Source: Aureivirga sp. CE67 (lineage in GTDB: Bacteria > Bacteroidota > Bacteroidia > Flavobacteriales > Flavobacteriaceae). Taken from it: a DNA stretch of 64,000 bases. The position numbers and the translations under genes were made by a program. Every line of letters begins with the position of its first letter. Position 1 is the first letter of the stretch. Below, one piece after another: positions 8,157 through 17,108 of this stretch. The DNA lies in NCBI RefSeq assembly GCF_015767245.1, contig NZ_JADOTV010000011.1:62001-126000 (forward strand), read 5' to 3'. The notes beneath the pieces are model-generated. The model made no database searches and was not told where the DNA came from. It was given only the letters and a program-made list of their open reading frames with translations.

Positions 8157-9172
8157 TAAATTTAATAAGTGACACTGTCACAAAACCAACTTCTGAAATG
8201 TTGCAAGTAATGATGCAAGCAGAAGTAGGAGATGATGTATTTAAAGCAGATCCTTCTGTAAATCAATTAGAAGAAAAAATAGCTAAAATGTTTGGAATGG
8301 AAGCTGCTTTGTTTTTTCCTTCAGGAACTATGGCAAATCAGGTTGCAATAAAAATTCATACACAGCCAGGAGATCAAGTTATTTGTGATAAATGGGCGCA
8401 TATTTATAATTTTGAAGGAGGAGGAGTTGCATTCAATTCAGGTGTAACTTGTGCATTGATTGATGGAGATAGAGGAATGTTTACGGTAGAACAAGTTGCA
8501 GAAAAACTTCATAATGATGGAAATATTCATTTACCACAAACTGCACTTGTTGCAATAGAAAATACTACTAACAAAGGAGGTGGAGCTTGTTGGGATCTAA
8601 AAGAAATTGAGAAAATCAAAGCTTTTTGTGATGAAAATGATTTACCATTACACTTAGATGGAGCAAGACTTTTTAATGCAATTGTTGCTACAGGAGAATC
8701 TCCAAAAACTTTCGGGAAATTATTTGATACAATTTCTGTTTGTTTATCAAAAGGATTAGGAGCTCCAGTTGGTTCTTTATTATTGGGGACTAAAAAAGAT
8801 ATTCAAAGAGCACTTCGTATTCGAAAACTATTTGGTGGAGGAATGCGTCAAGCTGGATATTTAGCAGCAGCGGCAATTTATGCTTTAGATAATCATGTAG
8901 AAAGATTAAAAATAGATCATGATAGAGCAAAGCAAATTGGAGAAGCTTTAGCCAAAAATCCTTTAATCAAAAAAGTAGAACCAGTTGAGACTAATATTGT
9001 AATTTTCTATGTAAATGATTCTATCTCGGATAAAGATTTTACAAAAAAGCTAGAAGATGAAGGAATCCTAATCGCTTCTATGGGGGAAGGAAAATTACGA
9101 ATTGTAACACATTTAGATATAACTGAAGAAATGTTTAACAGAATTATATCTATTATAGAAAATCTTAAATAA
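8150..9172 (+). CDS. ltaE: Low-specificity L-threonine aldolase
   Basis: 340 residues from the ATG at 8150. A longer frame begins at 8111, but its extra 13 residues precede the usual family start LISDTVTKP and would nearly abut the divergent prfB start. The enzyme is PLP-dependent and splits L-threonine or allo-threonine into glycine and acetaldehyde. The PLP lysine is expected at about residue 201 in CLSKGLGAP. HLDGARLFNA near 168-177 carries the Asp that contacts the cofactor nitrogen, and FFPSGTMANQ binds the phosphate. Fold type I and length agree with the family. Stereospecificity cannot be read. msrA follows 5 bases later, so they form an operon. Confidence 0.92.
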   Translation: MQINLISDTVTKPTSEMLQVMMQAEVGDDVFKADPSVNQLEEKIAKMFGMEAALFFPSGTMANQVAIKIHTQPGDQVICDKWAHIYNFEGGGVAFNSGVTCALIDGDRGMFTVEQVAEKLHNDGNIHLPQTALVAIENTTNKGGGACWDLKEIEKIKAFCDENDLPLHLDGARLFNAIVATGESPKTFGKLFDTISVCLSKGLGAPVGSLLLGTKKDIQRALRIRKLFGGGMRQAGYLAAAAIYALDNHVERLKIDHDRAKQIGEALAKNPLIKKVEPVETNIVIFYVNDSISDKDFTKKLEDEGILIASMGEGKLRIVTHLDITEEMFNRIISIIENLK

Positions 9173-9177
9173 AAATT

Positions 9178-9711
9178 ATGAGAAATGATATAGCAACATT
9201 CGGAGGAGGGTGTTTTTGGTGTCTAGATGCCTATTTTAGACAAATAAAAGGAATTGAAACAGTAGTTTCTGGATATGGTGGAGGAAATATTATAAATCCT
9301 GCCTATAGAGAGGTTTGTCAAGGAACAACTGGACATGCTGAGGTAGTGCAATTAACTTTTGATACTTCAATAATTTCATATCAGGATTTATTAGAAATCT
9401 TTTTTGAGATGCATGATCCTACTACATTAAATCAGCAAGGATATGATAAAGGAACTCAATATCGTTCTGTGATTTTTTATCATAATGAAGAACAAAAAAA
9501 GGAAGCTGAAAATTATATTCAAAAATTAACTGGAGAAAAAGTTTTTGAAGACCCAATTGTAACAGAAGTTTCTCCATTTAAAAATTTCTTTAATGCTGAA
9601 AATATGCATCAAGATTTTTACGAGTTAAATCCGGAAGTGAAGTATTGTCAACTGATAATAAGTCCGAAAATGGAAAAGCTTAAAAAGAAGTTTGATGGTA
9701 AATTGAAATAA
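9178..9711 (+). CDS. msrA: Peptide-methionine (S)-S-oxide reductase MsrA
   Basis: 177 residues. MsrA reduces methionine-S-sulfoxide in damaged proteins, using thioredoxin. The active-site motif GGGCFWC is at 9-15, with Cys12 as the nucleophile; Cys15 follows. SGYGGG near 33-38, GTTGHAEVVQ and HDPTTLNQQGYDKGTQYRS are standard MsrA segments, and MHQDFYELNP near 142-151 carries the substrate-binding tyrosine region. A C-terminal Cys in VKYCQLII may act as a recycling thiol. The domain is complete, without fusion to MsrB. It follows ltaE by 5 bases and ends at a strong terminator. Confidence 0.95.
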   Translation: MRNDIATFGGGCFWCLDAYFRQIKGIETVVSGYGGGNIINPAYREVCQGTTGHAEVVQLTFDTSIISYQDLLEIFFEMHDPTTLNQQGYDKGTQYRSVIFYHNEEQKKEAENYIQKLTGEKVFEDPIVTEVSPFKNFFNAENMHQDFYELNPEVKYCQLIISPKMEKLKKKFDGKLK

Positions 9712-9735
9712 AGTTTATTTTATAAAATATATTTT

Positions 9736-9766
9736 AAAAGGCTTTTTCAATTTGAAAAAGCCTTTT
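9736..9766. terminator. Bidirectional terminator between msrA and the K+ channel gene
   Basis: A 13-bp perfect stem, AAAAGGCTTTTTC with GAAAAAGCCTTTT, around a five-base loop, then ATTTTTC on the plus strand. It touches the stop codon of the convergent channel gene. Confidence 0.85.
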
Positions 9767-10460
9767 ATTTTTCTTCTTTCTTTCCTCTATCATTTATATA
9801 CTTTCCTACAATTACAGCAGTAATTATTACCATATAAAACTGACCTGATAATCCTAATAACATTGTCGCCTTTTGAGCTATAGTAGTTGAAGGAACAATA
9901 TCTCCATAACCTATTGTTAGTAAAGTTATAAAACTAAAATAAAGTAAATCTTCAGCACTAGAAGCTGCATTGTTGGCAGTAATAACTACAGCGTCAAAAG
10001 AGTTTGGGTTGTAAATTTCTAAAATTAGAAAAATAAAAAAACCGACTAAACCTAATGAAATGTACCCACTCATTACACCTAGTATAACATTTTTACTTAC
10101 AGTTTGTTCGTTCCAGATTTGTCGTATAATTTCTATAGTAAAGAATGAATAGATTAAAAAGAAAATCAATAAACTAGACAAACCTTCACCACGTTCATCA
10201 TCTTCAAAGAAATTATTAATAAATAAAAACAAAACGACAAACCAGAGTAAATAAAATATTTTTGCTCCTCTTTTTTGTCTTGCAATTAGATTAATTCCAG
10301 AAATAAGGTTTAATAAGAAAAATAAAGTAGTAAGTTGATGAGAATTTCCTGTTTGAGATGGGAAAAATAAATTACTGAATAAGCTTAATATGATTGTGAA
10401 AAAATAAATTTCATATCTATATTGTAATAACCAGTGATTTAATGCTTTTAAAATTTTCAT
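9765..10460 (-). CDS. Two-pore-helix-type potassium channel family protein
   Basis: About 231 residues from the ATG at 10460; a TTG two codons upstream is also in frame. The selectivity filter TIGYGD is at about 182-187, followed by a final membrane helix, which defines a K+-selective pore domain. Four hydrophobic segments precede the pore region, so the layout resembles a six-helix channel, but no arginine-rich voltage-sensor helix is visible. There is no cytoplasmic RCK/TrkA domain. It should pass K+ across the inner membrane. The gene follows the efflux operon on the same strand, with a hairpin between them, and a TATATTTG sits just upstream of the ATG. Confidence 0.82.
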   Translation of the reverse strand: MKILKALNHWLLQYRYEIYFFTIILSLFSNLFFPSQTGNSHQLTTLFFLLNLISGINLIARQKRGAKIFYLLWFVVLFLFINNFFEDDERGEGLSSLLIFFLIYSFFTIEIIRQIWNEQTVSKNVILGVMSGYISLGLVGFFIFLILEIYNPNSFDAVVITANNAASSAEDLLYFSFITLLTIGYGDIVPSTTIAQKATMLLGLSGQFYMVIITAVIVGKYINDRGKKEEK

Positions 10461-10473
10461 ATTCAAATATAAA

Positions 10474-10507
10474 AAAACACTCTAATTAAATAGAATTAGA
10501 GTGTTTT
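10474..10507 (-). terminator. Terminator of the RND efflux operon
   Basis: A 14-bp perfect stem, AAAACACTCTAATT with AATTAGAGTGTTTT, begins 5 bases past the RND gene stop. A T-rich stretch follows on the minus strand and merges with a TATATTTG element at 10464-10471 next to the channel start. Confidence 0.8.
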
Positions 10508-10511
10508 AATT

Positions 10512-13500
10512 TTATTCTTCTTTATAATGAACTTTATATAATATACTATAAAGTGATGGAATGAATACTAGCGTAATAATTGTTCCGAAAAGTAAACCAA
10601 CCATAATAGTAACAGCCATTGGTTCCCACATAGCTCCTCCACCTAAATAAAGCGGGATAAGACCAAGAACCGTTGTAAACGCAGTAAGAAGAATTGGTCT
10701 AAACCTTTGTAAACAAGCTTCTACAATTGCTTTTTGAGCTTCTAAGCCATTTGCTAATTCTATTTCAATTCTATCAATTAATACAATGGCATTATTAATT
10801 ACAATTCCTGCTAGAGAAATTACTCCTAAGAAAGCCATAAATCCAAAACTTGATCTGAAAACGATTAATCCAATTACAACTCCAATAATTCCAAGAGGAA
10901 TAGTTGTTAATACCATAAAAGTTTTACGGAATGAATTAAACTGAATAATTAACAGAATTAAAATAATAAACCCAGAAAGAGGAAGGTATTTTACTACAGC
11001 TCCCATATTTTCAGCAGTATTTTTAGCATCTCCTCCTAATTGATACGAATATCCATTTGGCCAAGTTTTAGTCTGTTCTTTTAGCCAAGGAGTTACAGTT
11101 TCCATAATTGCAGCAGCATTTGCTGTTTCTGTAATTTCAGATTGTACATTAATAGTTCTATTTAAATCTAAACGTTTAATTTTTGCATATTGCCATTCTG
11201 GAACTATGGAAGCAACTTCTAAAAGCGGAACACTTTTTCCAGAATTTTGCGCATAAACATTAAGAGTTTCTAATAGAGACAAAGATAATTCTTGCCCTTC
11301 ATTACTTCTCATAATAATTGGGATAGAAGTATTTTCTTCTCTATATTCTCCTGTTTGATATCCATCTAAAACTGTTTGTAATGAAGTAGCAATATCTTGG
11401 TTTGTAATACCAGCTCTTTGTGCTTTGTTTTGATCAATATCAATTACAAACTTTTTACTTTGTGGACCCCAATCATCTTTTACGTTTTTAGTTCCGTTAA
11501 TAGAAACTAATTTATCTTTAATTGTCTCTGAAATTCTTGCTAATTCATCTGGATTTTCTCCTGAAACTTTAATTTCAATAGGAGTTCCACCTCCACCAGC
11601 TCCAAGAGGACCTACTTTAATATCAGCATTTGGATAAGCATAATAGCAATATCTATCTAATTTTTCAATTAAATTGAAGTTTTCTTCAAAACTAGAAGTG
11701 TTTACAAGCATGTGCGCATAACTTGAGTTTGCTTCATCTGGTGAATAACCTAAATCATAAGATTCTGGACCTTGACCAACAAATGAAGACCAACTTGTAA
11801 TTCCTTTTTTACGAGAATCATTTACAAGAAGTGAGTCAATCATGTATTGCTCTAATTCTTTAACTATTTCTTCTGTTCTTTCAATTTTAGTTCCTAAAGG
11901 TAAATTAATATCTACAGTTATTAGATTTCTATCACTATCTGGGAAGAAAATGAAAGGGATTTTTGTGAATCCAACTAATGAAAGGAAAAATAGAACTACA
12001 ATCGAAATAATCACTTTCCATTTATTCTTAAGAGCTAAAATGATATAAGTATTGTAATATTTTTTCAATGCTCCAATAAATTTATCAAAGAAACTCTCTT
12101 TAGCATCTTTTTTTATTTTGATAAATAAATAACAAAATAAAGCAACTACTGTAAGTGCTATAATCCAAGATGAAAGTAAAGCAATTGTGATAACCACGAA
12201 AATTGGCCCTACAATATCTCCCATTGTAGATTCTGCTAGGAAGAATGATAAGAATGCAGCAGAAGTTGTTAATGTTGAAATCAATAAAGGAATTATTAAT
12301 TCAGAACTAGATGAAATTGCAGCGTCTTTTGCAGACATTCCATCTTCCATTTTTACAATGATGGATTCACTTACCACAATGGCGTTATCCACCATCATAC
12401 CCAGAGCCATAATAAGTGCAGCTAAAGTAACCTGATTTAGACCTATATTGATTAATCCCATAATCATTAATGTCATGATAGTTACAATTGGAATCAAACT
12501 AGCAATGATCATTCCTGTTCTAAACCCAAGGAAGATTAACATTACAGCTAATACAATCACGATAGATTGTACAAGATTACTCATGAAATCACTAATCTTA
12601 TCTTGAATATAAGTATCAATTGAAGAAACTCTGACTATATCCAAACCAATAGGAAGTTTATCTAAATTAGTTTCAATCAACTGATTTACACTTTCTCCAA
12701 GTTTAATTACATTTGCTCCTTCTTTTAATGAAATGTGTAATGATATAGCATTTTTTCCATCAACTGTTACAATTTGGCTAGGAGGAGTGATATATCCTCT
12801 AGTTATTTTGGTAATGTCTTCTAAGTTTACAACAACACTACCATCACCAACAGGAATTAATGTTTTTCTGATATCATTTACAGAATTAAAATTTCCAGTT
12901 GGCTCTAAAATAATTCGTTCATCTTCAACATTGATTTGACCTCCTGAACTTAAAATATTTGTACTTTGAATGATGCTTTGAAGTTTATTGGAAGTTAACC
13001 CATACTCTTTCAATTTTGCATTATCAAATTCAATAAAAACTCTTTCTTCTTGAGAACCGCCAAGCTCAACTTTTGCAGCATCAGGTAATTTAATTAGTTC
13101 ATCTCTTAAATCATCAGCATAATCCTTCATTTCTGCATAAGAAATACCATCACTTACTAAACCTAACGAAATACCGTAAACGACACCAACATCATCATCT
13201 TTTAATTGAGGGTTAACACCTTGTGGTAAATCATTTAAATCAGCTAGTTTTCTTCTAAGACGATCCCAGACAGCTTGTAGTTTTTCTGGTTTTACTTCGT
13301 CTTTTAGAGTAACTGACACTACAGAAAGCCCAGTTCTAGAAGTACTTGAAACTTCTTTTAATTCTGGTAATTCTTGTGATACTTTTTCAATTTTATCTGT
13401 AACAAGTTCTTCAACTCTTTGAGGGCTAGCCCCAGGAAAAGAGGAAACTACAGTTGCAACACGTACTGTATATGGAGGCATACTATCTCTAGAAAGAGAT

Positions 13501-13589
13501 TGATAAAGTACAAGCCCCATAATTATTATGGTGAAAAGAACCGTAAATGTGATTCTATTTCTATCTATTGAAAATTTTGTAATATTCAT
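10512..13589 (-). CDS. RND efflux transporter inner membrane pump (AcrB family)
   Basis: 1025 residues, the size of AcrB/MexB-type pumps. There is one N-terminal helix, two large periplasmic loops and two blocks of helices. The proton-relay helix reads LGMMVDNAIVVSES, so the first acidic residue of the AcrB Asp-Asp pair is kept and the second is Asn, as in many Bacteroidota members. FPGASPQRVEELVTDKIE near 49-66 and PLGIIGVVIGL are standard porter and helix segments. The protein drives proton-coupled export of hydrophobic compounds as a homotrimer joined to the adaptor and outer membrane channel encoded just upstream. The substrate is unknown. It starts 14 bases after the adaptor gene. Confidence 0.92.
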   Translation of the reverse strand: MNITKFSIDRNRITFTVLFTIIIMGLVLYQSLSRDSMPPYTVRVATVVSSFPGASPQRVEELVTDKIEKVSQELPELKEVSSTSRTGLSVVSVTLKDEVKPEKLQAVWDRLRRKLADLNDLPQGVNPQLKDDDVGVVYGISLGLVSDGISYAEMKDYADDLRDELIKLPDAAKVELGGSQEERVFIEFDNAKLKEYGLTSNKLQSIIQSTNILSSGGQINVEDERIILEPTGNFNSVNDIRKTLIPVGDGSVVVNLEDITKITRGYITPPSQIVTVDGKNAISLHISLKEGANVIKLGESVNQLIETNLDKLPIGLDIVRVSSIDTYIQDKISDFMSNLVQSIVIVLAVMLIFLGFRTGMIIASLIPIVTIMTLMIMGLINIGLNQVTLAALIMALGMMVDNAIVVSESIIVKMEDGMSAKDAAISSSSELIIPLLISTLTTSAAFLSFFLAESTMGDIVGPIFVVITIALLSSWIIALTVVALFCYLFIKIKKDAKESFFDKFIGALKKYYNTYIILALKNKWKVIISIVVLFFLSLVGFTKIPFIFFPDSDRNLITVDINLPLGTKIERTEEIVKELEQYMIDSLLVNDSRKKGITSWSSFVGQGPESYDLGYSPDEANSSYAHMLVNTSSFEENFNLIEKLDRYCYYAYPNADIKVGPLGAGGGGTPIEIKVSGENPDELARISETIKDKLVSINGTKNVKDDWGPQSKKFVIDIDQNKAQRAGITNQDIATSLQTVLDGYQTGEYREENTSIPIIMRSNEGQELSLSLLETLNVYAQNSGKSVPLLEVASIVPEWQYAKIKRLDLNRTINVQSEITETANAAAIMETVTPWLKEQTKTWPNGYSYQLGGDAKNTAENMGAVVKYLPLSGFIILILLIIQFNSFRKTFMVLTTIPLGIIGVVIGLIVFRSSFGFMAFLGVISLAGIVINNAIVLIDRIEIELANGLEAQKAIVEACLQRFRPILLTAFTTVLGLIPLYLGGGAMWEPMAVTIMVGLLFGTIITLVFIPSLYSILYKVHYKEE

Positions 13590-13603
13590 AAGCTTGAATA
13601 ATT

Positions 13604-14689
13604 TTAGTCAAGTAAAACTTTTTGACCATTAAGTAATGTTTGTAATCCTGCTGTAGCGATTTTATCTCCAAGTTTTAATCCGCTCTTGATTTCAAAACCT
13701 TCAGCAGTTAACTCTCCAATTTGGATATATTTCTTTTCTGCTATTCCAGTTTTATCATCATCTGATTTAATTAAGAAAACAAAATTCCCTTGTCCATCTT
13801 TACCAACAGCATTAATTGGAACTACCAAAACATTTCTATCTGTATTTGTTTCAAAGTCAAAAGTTACTTTTGCAACCATTCCAGATTTAATATCTTTTAC
13901 AGGATCTAAAATTTTTACTTTAATTGGATAAGTAGAAGTATTTTGATCAATAGCTGGTGTTATTTGAGAAACAACTCCATTGAAAACTAATCCTTCTAAA
14001 GATGGAAATGAAATAGATACTTCCATATTCATTTGCATTTTGTTAATTACATTTTCTGGAATTCCTAAACGTACTTCCATATCACCACCTGCATTTAATA
14101 CTGCAATTAATTTTCCAGCGCTTACAGTTTCATCTTTTTCAGCTTCTTCAGAAATAATAGTTCCATCAAAAGGAGCATAAATAGAAGCATAACTAATTTG
14201 TTTCTTTTGAATATCTACACTTCTAAGTGCAGATTGATAGTTTGCTTTTGCACTAGCGTATCCATTTTTAGCATTTTCATATTCACTTAATGAAGTTGTT
14301 CCTTTTTCATAAAGTGTACGAGTTCTATCAAGAGTAGATTTTGCTGTATTCAACGCAGATTTAGAGCTGTTAAGAGAAGCTACTGCTTGCTCATAAGCTA
14401 ATGTTGTTTCAGCATTATCAAGTTTTGCTAAAAGTTCTCCTTTTTTAACCTTTTGACCAGATTTTAAATTATAATAAGTTATAATTCCTGAAATACGGAA
14501 ACTTAAATTTACTTCTTTATTATTTCTAGCAACACCATCAAATGTTCTAGTTCTTTCACCTCCAATAAATCCAATTTCGGTGAATTTTACAGGTCGAACT
14601 CTTTGTTCTGTCTGAACTTTTTCATCATTACCGCAAGAAGTAAAAGTGAAAATTAGTCCTAATAATATGATAAATATTGATTTTTTCAT
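13604..14689 (-). CDS. RND efflux periplasmic adaptor lipoprotein (MFP)
   Basis: 361 residues of the HlyD/AcrA-like membrane fusion family. A lipoprotein signal ends at TFTSC, with Cys19 as the lipidated residue, anchoring it in the periplasm. The lipoyl half-motif LKSGQKVKKGELLAKLDN lies near 76-93, a coiled-coil hairpin with repeated Ala/Ser/Lys runs occupies about 100-165, and APFDGTI near 174-180 is the second lipoyl half. The C-terminal beta-barrel region ends with GLKLGDKIATAGLQTLLNGQKV. It bridges the pump and the outer membrane channel. It lies 7 bases below the channel gene and 14 bases above the pump gene. Confidence 0.92.
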   Translation of the reverse strand: MKKSIFIILLGLIFTFTSCGNDEKVQTEQRVRPVKFTEIGFIGGERTRTFDGVARNNKEVNLSFRISGIITYYNLKSGQKVKKGELLAKLDNAETTLAYEQAVASLNSSKSALNTAKSTLDRTRTLYEKGTTSLSEYENAKNGYASAKANYQSALRSVDIQKKQISYASIYAPFDGTIISEEAEKDETVSAGKLIAVLNAGGDMEVRLGIPENVINKMQMNMEVSISFPSLEGLVFNGVVSQITPAIDQNTSTYPIKVKILDPVKDIKSGMVAKVTFDFETNTDRNVLVVPINAVGKDGQGNFVFLIKSDDDKTGIAEKKYIQIGELTAEGFEIKSGLKLGDKIATAGLQTLLNGQKVLLD

Positions 14690-14696
14690 TTTTTAA

Positions 14697-17060
14697 TTAT
14701 TTTGTTAGATAGTCTTCGATTCTTTTGAATAATTCGTTGTTTTCTTCTTTTGAATGTAATAAGATATAATAACTAATTAATCTTTCTAATTGAATTGAAC
14801 TTAAAAGATAGTTATATGTAGCATTTGCTTCTGCTTGTTGTGCTTGAATATAGTTTTGCTGAGCATCAATCAAAGTTGGAATTGGAATTGCTCCATTTGT
14901 ATAAGCAATTTGGTTTAATTCTAAATTTTCTCTAGCAGATTCAGTAGCAACATGAGTTAACTCAATATTTGCAATTTGATTAATAATATCTGTAACAACA
15001 GTATTTACATTTTGATTGATAGTAAGTACAGTATTATCTCTATTTATTGATAATTGCTCTAATTGAACTTTTGTTTTTTGTCTATTTAAATCTCTTTGCG
15101 TTCTATCAAAAATTGGTAACGTAACATTAACAGCTACATTATAATTATTAGTAGGGATAACAAATCCAGGAGGAGGAGTAGAACCTTTTCCACTTCTATC
15201 AATATCATAATTATACTCTGCTTGTAATCCGAATGTAGGAAGGAATTTTGATCTTTGATATAAACTAGCATTTCTTTCGGAAGCTTTAATGTTATAATCT
15301 AAAGATTTTAACTCTGGTGCATTTTTTAAAGCTTCCTCTACGATGAAATCCACAAATTTTTTGCGTGATATAGGGTCGTCTAAAATACCTTCTAATTGTT
15401 TGTATTCATAAGACTTAAATAAACCTTTACCAAAATCAGCATCAGAAATATCTAATTCTGTTTCTATTGGAAGATTTAAAACTTGATTCAGTGCAAAAAC
15501 AGCTTGTTTTAAAGTATTTTGCGCAGTAATTAAATTTAAAGTACTTGTTGCAATCTGACTTTTCCAACGAAGAACATCAGTTTTACTACTTTGTCCTGCA
15601 TTATAATTTTGCTCAGCAATTTGTAAATTCTTTCTTGTTAGTTTTAAATTTTCATTATTAATATTTACAGTTTTTCTTGCAATTAAAACATTAAAATAAG
15701 CTTGACTTGCTTGAAAAACAGCATCTAATTCAGAAGAATTAAATGTCTCTTTTTGGGCTTTTAATAAATATTTTTGAATTTTAATTCCTGCAGATGCTTG
15801 CTCAGAAAAAATAACTTGTTCTAATGTGAATTTACCAGAAGTGTAAAATTCGGGATTTTGACCTTGTGTGTTTTCAGCTAATTTAGGATCTAAATAAACA
15901 CTATTTGCAGAAGCAGAAGCTTTCGGGAAATAATTTGAAATGGCTAAATCCACCTCTTTGTCTTGAATATCAATATCTTTTGAACTTGCTTTTAAAGAAA
16001 GATTTTCATTAATTGCACGCTGCATGATTTTTAATAAATTATACTTTTCTCCAGTTTCAAAAGAATCTAATTCTCCATATAAATTTGCTTTTGCTAAAGT
16101 TGTATATTTAAGGGAAAGATTAATTTTTGAAGCAGTTTCTACATTAATTGTTGGTTCAGAATTAAAGTTTAAAAGTACAGGCAGATTAGATGGATCTGTA
16201 CCATCCACTATAGATTCAATATCTAGAGATAATCTTCTGTAAATTTGCTCTGCATTTTCTTCTGTAGAATCTGACATTAAAATTCCATGCTCAATTCCAT
16301 TCCTTCCTGTAGAAGCAAAAGAAGGTAATTTTCTTTCAATTAATAAATCTGCAATCTCTGAAATTTCATTGTCAGAAAGATAATAACCACCTGTAAGATA
16401 AACTGCGTCAATTCCAGAGTGATTTTTAATTTGATTTAAAATATCATCACCGTTCGAATATGACATCAATTCATAAGTCGAATTTGTGTTTTTAAAATAT
16501 TCATCTAATACTTTTCTTATTGGTAAGATATCAGAAACTTCTTTTTCTACAAGAATACCAATTTTTTTAAAAGGATAAACTTCATGAAAAGTAGTTAAAT
16601 CTCTTTTATAAGATTGTGGAAGAATAAGATAAGTTAGATTATGAACACCAGATGTGGCTTTTTTTTCAGAAACATCAATGAAGTCTTCATTTACCATACC
16701 AAATATAATGGTTGGTTTAGCATAATCTTCTTTTAAATACAAAAGGTAGTTATTAATAAGACCAGAAACGATAATGATGTCTACTTCAGGATTATTTACT
16801 AAGCTTTCATAATTTTTCTCGGCTTTATTCCAATCAAAATTATTCTGTAAACTATACTTATCATCAAAAATGATATTTGCATCATTGCCCACTACGGCTT
16901 TTACTTCTTTCTCAAACTTAGAAATATGTTCCTGAGAATCTCTTGTAGTTGTATCACTTAAAAAACCAATAGTGATATTTTTCTTTCTTTGAGCATAACT
17001 TGTAGTGAAGATACTCAATAAAAGAGTTAAAATAAAGAGTGATTTGAAATTCATTTTCAT
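14697..17060 (-). CDS. Outer membrane efflux channel with N-terminal substrate-binding-protein-like domain
   Basis: 787 residues, against about 420-500 for an ordinary TolC-family channel. A signal peptide (residues 1-23) is followed by a domain at about 28-310 that looks like the periplasmic binding fold of ABC transporter substrate-binding proteins: ITIGFLSDTTTRD, VDIIIVSGLINNYL, KIGILVEKEVSD, AVYLTGGYYLSD and PSFASTGRNGIEHG occur in the order of the two lobes. From about residue 340 the sequence is TolC-like, with long amphipathic helices and two outer-membrane-efflux repeats, including AEQNYNAGQSSKTDVLRWKS and NQIAYTNGAIPIPTLIDAQQ. The channel part should join the RND pump. The extra domain may sense or bind a periplasmic ligand; that is inference. 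Confidence 0.88.
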   Translation of the reverse strand: MKMNFKSLFILTLLLSIFTTSYAQRKKNITIGFLSDTTTRDSQEHISKFEKEVKAVVGNDANIIFDDKYSLQNNFDWNKAEKNYESLVNNPEVDIIIVSGLINNYLLYLKEDYAKPTIIFGMVNEDFIDVSEKKATSGVHNLTYLILPQSYKRDLTTFHEVYPFKKIGILVEKEVSDILPIRKVLDEYFKNTNSTYELMSYSNGDDILNQIKNHSGIDAVYLTGGYYLSDNEISEIADLLIERKLPSFASTGRNGIEHGILMSDSTEENAEQIYRRLSLDIESIVDGTDPSNLPVLLNFNSEPTINVETASKINLSLKYTTLAKANLYGELDSFETGEKYNLLKIMQRAINENLSLKASSKDIDIQDKEVDLAISNYFPKASASANSVYLDPKLAENTQGQNPEFYTSGKFTLEQVIFSEQASAGIKIQKYLLKAQKETFNSSELDAVFQASQAYFNVLIARKTVNINNENLKLTRKNLQIAEQNYNAGQSSKTDVLRWKSQIATSTLNLITAQNTLKQAVFALNQVLNLPIETELDISDADFGKGLFKSYEYKQLEGILDDPISRKKFVDFIVEEALKNAPELKSLDYNIKASERNASLYQRSKFLPTFGLQAEYNYDIDRSGKGSTPPPGFVIPTNNYNVAVNVTLPIFDRTQRDLNRQKTKVQLEQLSINRDNTVLTINQNVNTVVTDIINQIANIELTHVATESARENLELNQIAYTNGAIPIPTLIDAQQNYIQAQQAEANATYNYLLSSIQLERLISYYILLHSKEENNELFKRIEDYLTK

Positions 17061-17108
17061 AAAATTAGTTATAGTATTTAGTCGTAAGTTAATTATTTTT
17101 CTTAAAAT

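Noticed and set aside
11842-14180. Open frames of 60-80 codons on the plus strand inside the RND and adaptor genes
   Set aside because: They mirror strongly coding frames of the opposite strand, have no start context and encode low-complexity text.
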